Source: Chrysochromulina tobinii
Taxonomy: Eukaryota > Haptophyta > Prymnesiales > Chrysochromulinaceae
DNA length: 11,392 nt
Direction of reading: 5' to 3'
Assembly: GCA_001275005.1 (NCBI GenBank)
Contig: JWZX01002503.1
Span: 1 to 11,392, forward strand
Below the pieces are notes generated by a model, which did no database searches, was not told the DNA's origin, and saw nothing but the letters and a program-made list of their open reading frames with translations. Position 1 is the first letter of the stretch; each line of letters opens with the position of its first letter. The position numbers were made by a program, and so were the translations under genes. Positions 7,401 to 11,392 of the stretch are shown here, piece by piece.

Positions 7401-10400
7401 GATGAAGACTCTTCAATGACGTGCTCGGGCTCTGCGTCTGTTTGACCCAAGAGCCGCTCGAGGCCGCCAGGTAGTGAAAGCCGCTGAAGACGCGCTCGCC
7501 AGCTCTTCTGGATGACGGCCGCAGCCGCCGCGTCCTGGCGGCGTTGCCTTTCCCTTCTTTTACGACGCTCGAGATCGGAGAGATGTAACGGAGCGTTTGC
7601 TGACGGTGCAGCCAGAGCGGCAGGGTTCGCAGGAGCAGAGTTGCACGCAATGCGCATGCCAAACTCATCCCGCGGCGTCGAGAGCAGATCAAATCCTGTG
7701 TCCTCAGATGACTCGCTGCCTGAGGCGTCATACGATGCCTCTCGAGGGTTGTGCTCGATCATGACGAGTGCACTCGCAATCGTGCTGGACTGCGCAGCCC
7801 GCCGACGACGAAGCTGAGTCTCAAGCTGCTGCATCTGGTGCTGGATGCGCTCGTCCTGGACTCGGTGCTCGTGAGAGCGCAGAGCTTCGGTCTCGACGTC
7901 CGTGCTGTTCTTAACCTCGGTCGTCCCATCGTCGCGGAAGACGACGGTCTGGTACTTTTTGGACAGGCGCAGCGGGTACCCATCCAGGAGTGCATACGTC
8001 CGCACCTCCCTGTCGTGCACGCGCACAGCTGCCAAGATTCTCGGCAGAACGCGAGGGGTTTGGGCGAGCATTACCTCAACCTTGGACCGGGCGATCATTA
8101 CTTCGACCGCGGGCCGAGATGGCGGGAAGTCCGGCGCTGCGCGACTCTGGGCTTCGGCTTCCGTTGCCGCAGATTCGCAGTTGCCTCGCACGTACGCACG
8201 GTGAACTTCGTACCAGTCTTGCACTATGCGGCGCTCCTTGTTGGCCTGCACCCGTCGCTGAATAACCAGCGTCGCCGGAAGGACGCGCTCGTGAAAGGTG
8301 CCTGCCGCTTGCATTACCACGCGATGGAACTGCGCAGAGTCGGCGAGCAGCTCTCCGATCGACTGATGCCTTCCGATGTCAAAGGGGGTCCTGAGCGTAC
8401 CATCGAAGATCCCCGCGATCCACGTGCTGAGCAGTGAAGCAATCTTGCGCGAGGCTTCCCACGATGTGAGTGGGTCGCGACGATCACAATACATCACTTC
8501 GTAGCGCTCGGCGACCGCTTGTATAAGGCGTAGGTGATCTTGAAATCTCGCGGGTCGTGCATATCGTCCAGCGTTTGGATCGGCCACCCATTGTCGAACA
8601 GGTTGCTGAGCAGGTGGCTGTGCATCTTGGTCTTGGTCAACATCGTTGTCGACGTGCACAGGTTGATTCAGAAAGCGCTCAAATTCCTCGGAGGAGTTGT
8701 ACGACTCGACATCGTCCTGCGGGTGAGGTCCTTGTGCAGGAAAGCGTATCGTGGCGAAGCCCCCTGGTGCGATATGGACGTATGGTTGTAAGAGCACGTT
8801 GCCCGGCTCGTCGCCCCAGTAGGATCGATCGCTCGGCCCCTCGACCCAGTAGAAGTGCTCTCTTCCGGGCGAAGACTCGTCGATGGACCCATCCAGATTG
8901 TGCACCGGTACGACCGTGTTGACGAGCGGCGAGAGCATCTGCGTGTGGATGGCCGCAATCACCTCATTTGCATCGATCGGCCGTGCGTCGAGCCTTGGCA
9001 CCACAGGCGCTTCAGTCACCGTCGGCACCGGCCGTGCAAGCATAGCCGCTCCCGATAGGAGACTAGCGAAGCCTGTGAGCACCCGAGCGAGTAGTGCTGA
9101 GATCATGCGCCGCGACAGTGCTACCCCTTGCCGCATCATCAAGCTGAGGAGGCGGACAGTCGCACGCGCCATCACGCTTAACACCGCCTTAACTTGCGGT
9201 GCGAGTTGGACGCCGAGCTTGTCGATTGCCAAGAAAATCGCTATGCCCCAAAGCAGGGCCTTGTCGGTCGACCAGCTTGAGGACGACTGCAGGGCACGGA
9301 TCGCCGAGATGAGCGCCTGGAGCAACGAGAGCGGGAGCTTGAGGACGTACGCCAGGGGCCACGACCATTTCCGCTTGACAAGCTGACCTTGCAGCTCGAC
9401 GATCTTCCTCTCCATGTCCGCGTGCGCCTGAGCCGTTGAGGCGATGCCGTTCGCAAACGCCTCGGTATACGAGACGCTCTTGGTGACGATCGCTTTTGAC
9501 TTGGGCGCCTTTGGAACCGTGTCATACGCTTCCTCAGGTACTGGCGCCAGGGATCGTCCCATGCTACCAACCGGCGGCGTAGTGAGCGCATGCAGAGCCG
9601 CGAGCGCCGACGACGGGACCGGCGTCATCGGCATGAACGGTCGCATGTGCTCCGGGAGCTCTCGAAGAACACGAGGCGCGGCCGGAGGAGCTGGCGCCTG
9701 GTCTTGGGCGGTCTGCAGGGCCACCTGTTGCTCACGAATCTTTGCGCGCGCTTGCTCGAGCTCGTACTGCAAGTTGGTGATGTCATCCACTTGGACGACG
9801 ACCGCGTCAGTCGATACCTTTGTCGCCAGCCCTGCATGCTGCGGCGCGTCCCATTCGTAAGCTGGCGTCTGGGCTACTGGCGTCGGAGGAATCGGCGCCG
9901 GAGCCGCCTCTACGAGTTCAGACTCAATGAGCGGGGCTGCCAGATCGATACCGAGGCTGGCCGCCCACTCCGTGAACATGCTCGGGTTGCTGATCTCGCC
10001 GTCTTCTTCCATCAGAGCCTGGAGGGCTTCGAGCGAGACTAAAGGAGTAGCCACGTGCCCGATCTTCTTGTTCGAGCTGGTCTTGTTCTCATCGATGCCC
10101 GATACCTTGCGACAGAAGGTGATTGACGCTGTCTTGAGGTTCAGCTTTGGGTCCTTCTTGATCGCCATCTGACACACCGTCAACGCCATGAGCTCGGTCT
10201 TGGTAGGAGCCTTGTCGCCGCTCGGCGCATGGTGCGGGATGGGCTTGGTGGGGTCCGCCATTGAGTAGACGAGGCACTTAGACTTGTGGTCTGCGGCCGA
10301 GCCCGCCCATTCTTTCGCCCGACAAAGATCCAGCACGCAGTGGTCGCACTTGTTCTCGCCCGCGCGCGGCCTTCTGGTCGACTTCACGTCCACCCCGTTG

Positions 10401-10549
10401 AAGGCGGCGTCGCCCGGCTTCTTGCCCTTGCTCTTACCGTCGTCTTTCTTGTCGCGCTTGTCCTTCTCGATCACCGGCGCGACCACTTCGTCGAGCACGG
10501 ATCCAGCCGGTAGTCCGAGCTCACGACCACGCTTGGTCACGAGACGCAC
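1490..10549 (-). CDS. pol: Giant Copia Pol polyprotein (PR-IN-MTase-like-RT-RNase H), 3019 aa
   Basis: The enzymatic polyprotein that matures itself, copies element RNA and integrates the cDNA. Residues are numbered from the GTG at 10549; the frame is open from 10573. Seen in order: basic stretch 29-46 and Cys/His cluster 68-92; coiled coils 256-284 and 376-394; hydrophobic helices 397-504; IQ-like motifs near 763, 1013 and 1102; Cys cluster 1155-1190; aspartic protease DNGA at 1287; GAG-pre-integrase H1494, H1499, C1532, C1535; integrase D1564, D1628, E1664 (D,D-35-E); methyltransferase-like region 1873-2080; Pro/Ala-rich linker; Tudor-like module 2249-2296; RT from about 2437 with D2536 and HVDD at 2659-2662; RNase H D2853, E2893, D2927, D2976. 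A usual Copia polyprotein is about 1300-1500 residues. The first in-frame Met is residue 97, so the true N-terminus is undetermined. No internal stop is present. Confidence 0.95.
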   Translation of the reverse strand: MRLVTKRGRELGLPAGSVLDEVVAPVIEKDKRDKKDDGKSKGKKPGDAAFNGVDVKSTRRPRAGENKCDHCVLDLCRAKEWAGSAADHKSKCLVYSMADPTKPIPHHAPSGDKAPTKTELMALTVCQMAIKKDPKLNLKTASITFCRKVSGIDENKTSSNKKIGHVATPLVSLEALQALMEEDGEISNPSMFTEWAASLGIDLAAPLIESELVEAAPAPIPPTPVAQTPAYEWDAPQHAGLATKVSTDAVVVQVDDITNLQYELEQARAKIREQQVALQTAQDQAPAPPAAPRVLRELPEHMRPFMPMTPVPSSALAALHALTTPPVGSMGRSLAPVPEEAYDTVPKAPKSKAIVTKSVSYTEAFANGIASTAQAHADMERKIVELQGQLVKRKWSWPLAYVLKLPLSLLQALISAIRALQSSSSWSTDKALLWGIAIFLAIDKLGVQLAPQVKAVLSVMARATVRLLSLMMRQGVALSRRMISALLARVLTGFASLLSGAAMLARPVPTVTEAPVVPRLDARPIDANEVIAAIHTQMLSPLVNTVVPVHNLDGSIDESSPGREHFYWVEGPSDRSYWGDEPGNVLLQPYVHIAPGGFATIRFPAQGPHPQDDVESYNSSEEFERFLNQPVHVDNDVDQDQDAQPPAQQPVRQWVADPNAGRYARPARFQDHLRLIQAVAERYEVMYCDRRDPLTSWEASRKIASLLSTWIAGIFDGTLRTPFDIGRHQSIGELLADSAQFHRVVMQAAGTFHERVLPATLVIQRRVQANKERRIVQDWYEVHRAYVRGNCESAATEAEAQSRAAPDFPPSRPAVEVMIARSKVEVMLAQTPRVLPRILAAVRVHDREVRTYALLDGYPLRLSKKYQTVVFRDDGTTEVKNSTDVETEALRSHEHRVQDERIQHQMQQLETQLRRRRAAQSSTIASALVMIEHNPREASYDASGSESSEDTGFDLLSTPRDEFGMRIACNSAPANPAALAAPSANAPLHLSDLERRKRRERQRRQDAAAAAVIQKSWRARLQRLSLPGGLERLLGQTDAEPEHVIEESSSDDDKHYDPNNRLCPDGVPGCTCGSEYNLAWDLNNMWRNHQLGNLTAEAAQVIQQDWKEQRERRQLLLRRNIFHEIRSPAGLLLPLLGNNQAEKDPPLPDGAVGWCACAACPLPVYPGEGSHCDLCWTVDCGCECVCQCQCDLESARGTLNAQGKLMVNQSTITSTSDLRNLEPIAKTDLEILLPLHGSVTESELRSVHAGQTQPRLSPAGLAIMTKNAALLAALPSNGIPAKAELSDNGATTGVSKSMLGAIPGTQRAAASGFAVADDSTLDSTVTHLYIYYRCGVDGKMVTVRRKHYLPNALCNIGSEAEDVYCAGQSYYFSADVGRVCIDAPQPDGAERMRVQLHMSANNLGWYWIEEIKDPAVLRTALLKNKETVSDVIAPTISLKLPAWCTWPCTPAALEPEQCLELIPQQILAPINPHTGISMNRPAKLSGYEMLCRMHVVLGHPGLATMLNTLSLLKETKGMISKTDIEQFVRRKCGLCESMLMNTPPFSPSTTLHPAPEPGQMWTRDTLKFRVPQFQLKSMYVSGYSDKASGLWVLIPHVDYTAETVIMLDQQLRTFNRPINGEILRIKSDNHPSYKARETAEYLAESEIGPQFSPVYGHQMVGESEVIWRYIVPRANALLKGCPTDNGEEHELFAMFTACAARNDMIPMGKTASPSMIFHRLSEPILESQITFGAPCKFLKWPEERDSKFEEHARAGSFRGPSRETMDATPKLCWVLTVRDTGRKELATVHMGTIRVDERPVLARTTLSHASHQPFGDPSVERVTDREPEQLDFTTWRDMATDGYVPAAPAVPPTTVVAPLTRLVWQPSGIAPDATFMVGICGGAQGYANDLCELVHKLSDGRCMYFSIDLKVGGHGHNITLPRILAAVGSLLRNERCAGAGFQPDCKAVSALLCLRPGPEMVFTQQEKNGVQDLQPADAKRRDDALNLYKACAVLAQHVCHDAATKRDKFVWWEGPVGRGAGSPFAIVGQENHSSMFDMDFFTDLEHALDLKAVYVDQGAVGAASPKTTAIYGTPNIIKHFDVLLGALPLAAPSGDARTVGFDEHGSSKAKGLAKYPLEFRARLACGMLRCARQRQPSSTTALAQDAVPVASAPLAKAQGEWIQPAMPPAPLTVPVIVADDDLEPPMTVQPRGGVHRPSLVDTVPRFALNSELKQHEPSSGRVETDALNVSLSTQQDVLLNFQKKFPANSRVDVTWDDPVKNFSGRIVGKGRLDTSGKAIFQVLYDEGGEKFWHEIDSTPVSLLATKPKTLVVGGEKVTELTEVPDLVTGDVTVACLITQLQKHRAELVVAFLTAMDGIDKHDADDFREAVASEDCEAGAHNILFPLMDVDTGEIIQLISAVVSNGKEAVTIDPLMASRYNVPQTYKQYLSCPHKAYWRTAMELKMESYEAIPVWNLVSIKTVPPRTRIFRLKWVFVMKNVPGSMQLKFAPRLCLVGTNMDPEQFPSFADVGRKVTLKIIAAVYATHMEDFTAHQADDSDAFQNTVVDGSDGDKAGTMVYSYQAPDFESKDDKGGTLVYQHRTAIQGRIDSPRLYAKKVKPLLLQAGFHPLMYDPEGYVYHEGPTRGSNKTLPEILAALKTAEPAPPGHAPNGYALMVRHVDDKVMIVTSIKIMEFMVETLRVAWVCTYTNWRKVLGWDAVIDREDRTVTFECPVVLEQAKRRFLEGEIMLTPKHVTTPSLMDITIGDVPPEGHPDRPSYLAMQSDGASLLGLMIWISENYTQALFVTRWIGRTAHCLSPEGVKFLKYALMHLVAHPYATHWGGTACRSLELSTPIKQPYSNEDQEWGLYFKYDANLSTSAKSMTGIVGMLAGGAIDNICQSQQCKAGETHTTEVVAGGTALTRIITARGLLQEMHYPQVRPTPTFTDSATSIFVANDDSALKRALWVIRRVKVLRDGVDDGEFEPIKIPEEDNASDVYTKYLVFQKWKRHSDFINNMTKTREDKALARMALIVAAYDKG
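10520..10543 (-). promoter_or_regulatory. Stem-loop over the gag stop codon
   Basis: In the element RNA the arms CUCGUGACCA and UGGUCGUGAG flank a four-base AGCG loop. All ten positions can pair: eight Watson-Crick and two adjacent G-U pairs. The gag UGA and the overlapping GUG lie in the 5' arm. Position at the gag/pol junction suggests a role in recoding or termination, but this is inference. Some hairpins arise by chance in GC-rich DNA. Confidence 0.45.
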
Positions 10550-10573
10550 AGGCCTTGCATGGTCTTGGTCTCC
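10537..10573 (-). promoter_or_regulatory. gag/pol overlap, probable recoding site (-1 frame)
   Basis: The pol frame opens after a TGA at 10574-10576 and gag stops at the TGA at 10537-10539, giving 37 nt in which both frames are open. Pol is in the -1 frame relative to gag. Pol has no ATG here or for almost 100 codons, so ribosomes must arrive by frameshifting, by reinitiation at a non-AUG codon (a GTG overlaps the gag stop as GTGA), or on a processed RNA. I checked every gag-frame heptamer in the overlap and none fits the canonical X XXY YYZ -1 slip pattern. Ty1 uses a similar 38-bp overlap, but with a +1 shift. Confidence 0.6.
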
Positions 10574-11331
10574 TCATGGTTCGCATTGCACGCGTCCACA
10601 AGATAGAATCGGATGAGCACCACCTTGGATGTGAGTGGCTCGTCTGGCAGACTCGCGATCAGTCGATTGCGAAAGTCAGCGACGTGTGCAGCGGTCATGG
10701 TTACATCGACGTTCACGTCGGTCCACTTTGCGAGCAGACCGTTCACATGGCGATCGAATTGAACCTGTGTCACATTCCTGTCAGTGCTGAGCACGCCGTG
10801 CGTGGCGAGCACGCGCATGGCTTCGATCTGCTGTTCGATCGGATCCTGCCTGGTGAGATCGCGGACGTAGTTGTAGAGCCCCACCCCGTCTCGCAAGTCG
10901 CCATTCGCAAACTCCTTGCGCTGCAGCCGATCGACGGCTTCGTAGGCGCCATTGAACAAGATCGACGAATCTATGGCGTCCCACAGGGCCGTGTTGAGCG
11001 TTTGGTATTCCATCATGCTCGCTGCGAATGCAGCGTCAAGCTCTTCTTTCGAAGCTTTCGGTAAGGCAGTCGTAATTCGCTTCATCGTAGGTGGTCCTTC
11101 CAGAATGAAGTTGGGGATGATCGGAATGGCCGTGCGCATGTACTCGCTCACGTCGTCCGACCATACATCGCGTCCTTTCGGGGTCGCGCGCGGATGCCAT
11201 TGCTTGATGGTCTTCCCCGGCTTCCGCAATTCGTATGTTGTTGGACCAGCCGCTTTTTGCAGCTGCTCCGCGGCTCCTGATCGAGGATCAGCCGCCACCG
11301 CTACCATCGTCGATAGCCGCTGAGTCGCCAT
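10537..11331 (-). CDS. gag: Gag-like capsid protein of Copia-type element
   Basis: This 264-residue protein is the first ORF after the LTR and would assemble the virus-like particle. The start is the ATG at 11331, inside the 5' LTR; the next ATG (Met9) lies on the LTR/PBS junction and is an alternative. Residues about 100-245 are mostly predicted helical and resemble the Copia gag (UBN2/Retrotran_gag_2) pattern: a tryptophan in an ALWDAI segment near 115-120, a helix around FDRHVNGLLAKW (192-203), and a near-terminal LIASLPDEPL (224-233) like the conserved 'L..LP' motif. No CCHC zinc knuckle is present in this ORF, whereas many Copia Gags have one; a basic Cys/His segment occurs instead at the start of the next ORF. 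The ORF ends at a TGA sitting in a predicted hairpin and overlaps pol by 37 nt. Gag identity rests on position plus weak pattern similarity. Confidence 0.85.
   Translation of the reverse strand: MATQRLSTMVAVAADPRSGAAEQLQKAAGPTTYELRKPGKTIKQWHPRATPKGRDVWSDDVSEYMRTAIPIIPNFILEGPPTMKRITTALPKASKEELDAAFAASMMEYQTLNTALWDAIDSSILFNGAYEAVDRLQRKEFANGDLRDGVGLYNYVRDLTRQDPIEQQIEAMRVLATHGVLSTDRNVTQVQFDRHVNGLLAKWTDVNVDVTMTAAHVADFRNRLIASLPDEPLTSKVVLIRFYLVDACNANHEETKTMQGLCVS
11292..11306 (-). other. Primer-binding site for minus-strand cDNA synthesis
   Basis: Immediately inside the 5' LTR the element strand reads TGGTAGCGGTGGCGG. A PBS is complementary to a tRNA 3' end, so it begins TGG against the CCA tail. 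The first eight bases, TGGTAGCG, are those of the yeast Ty1 PBS, which pairs with initiator methionine tRNA. I infer an initiator-Met-type primer; the host tRNA needed to confirm pairing beyond eight bases is not available. The site lies inside the gag ORF and encodes residues from Met9 onward. Confidence 0.75.
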
Positions 11332-11392
11332 GACTTCTGTGTGTCGTAGGCTGCCACTCTTGACCTGTGTCGGGCTCGACAGACTGCCCGGG
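11307..11392 (-). repeat. 5' LTR, partial (last 86 bp in element sense)
   Basis: Identical to 1161-1246 except for one substitution (c at 11320, t at 1174). The window ends inside this repeat, so the promoter-containing first part of the 5' LTR, the outer flank and the second target-site duplication are missing. The last 25 nt of the LTR encode the first eight residues of gag. The boundary at 11307 is supported by loss of similarity immediately beyond it and by the primer-binding-site-like sequence that starts at 11306. Confidence 0.93.

Larger units (their letters stand above)
1161..11392 (-). mobile_element. Ty1/Copia-type LTR retrotransposon, giant, truncated only by the window edge
   Basis: A direct repeat brackets two minus-strand ORFs: 1161-1246 matches 11307-11392. 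The internal domain order is gag, protease, integrase, RT, RNase H; integrase before RT defines Copia rather than Gypsy. A purine tract lies just inside the 3' LTR and a TGG-starting primer-binding site just inside the 5' LTR. The 5' LTR is cut by the window edge; if it is as long as the 276-bp 3' LTR it would end near 11582, giving an element of about 10.4 kb. Typical Copia elements are about 5-6 kb. Both ORFs are open and the pol active-site residues are present, so it is a plausible autonomous copy. The flanking 5 bp at the 3' side (1156-1160, gaatg on the plus strand) would be the target-site duplication; its partner is outside the window. Confidence 0.95.

Noticed and set aside
10520-10573. 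Canonical -1 slippery heptamer at the gag/pol overlap
   Set aside because: Each gag-frame heptamer from the start of the overlap to the stop was read; none matches X XXY YYZ.

Overview
The window is almost entirely one very large, apparently intact LTR retrotransposon of the Ty1/Copia (Pseudoviridae-type) superfamily, read on the minus strand. It is followed at the low-coordinate side by about 1.16 kb of host flanking DNA. The host looks like a GC-rich eukaryote. I favour a protist or alga, because giant intronless Copia polyproteins and GC-rich simple repeats are common there, but no host gene in the window fixes the taxon.

Layout, following the element's own orientation from high to low coordinates. 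The right-hand edge (11307-11392) is the last 86 bp of the 5' LTR; the rest lies outside the window. It is followed directly by a primer-binding site that begins TGGTAGCG, as in the initiator-Met-tRNA-primed yeast elements. The gag ORF (11331-10537, 264 aa) starts inside the LTR and reads through the primer-binding site, the same arrangement as yeast Ty1. The second ORF (10573/10549-1490, about 3019 aa) overlaps the end of gag by 37 nt in the -1 frame and has no early ATG, so it must be expressed by recoding, non-AUG initiation or a processed RNA. A stem-loop with ten paired positions sits on the gag stop codon. The second ORF carries, in order: a basic Cys/His segment, coiled coils, a multi-helix hydrophobic segment, a long unrecognised region with IQ-like motifs and Cys clusters, an aspartic protease, the HHCC and D,D-35-E integrase, a domain resembling a degenerate C5 cytosine methyltransferase, a Tudor/SH3-like module, reverse transcriptase and RNase H. 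A polypurine tract (1437-1445) and the complete 276-bp 3' LTR (1161-1436) close the element.

The two LTR copies differ at 1 of the 86 comparable positions, both ORFs are open, and the catalytic residues of protease, integrase, RT and RNase H are present, so the insertion looks recent. Extrapolating the missing LTR gives an element of about 10.4 kb, roughly twice a typical Copia element. Most of the excess is the roughly 1286-residue region before the protease and the insertion between integrase and RT.

The flank (1-1160) holds a 15-bp minisatellite, a TCATCC-type microsatellite, a 12-bp tandem repeat, and short plus-strand ORFs that might be host coding sequence but cannot be identified.
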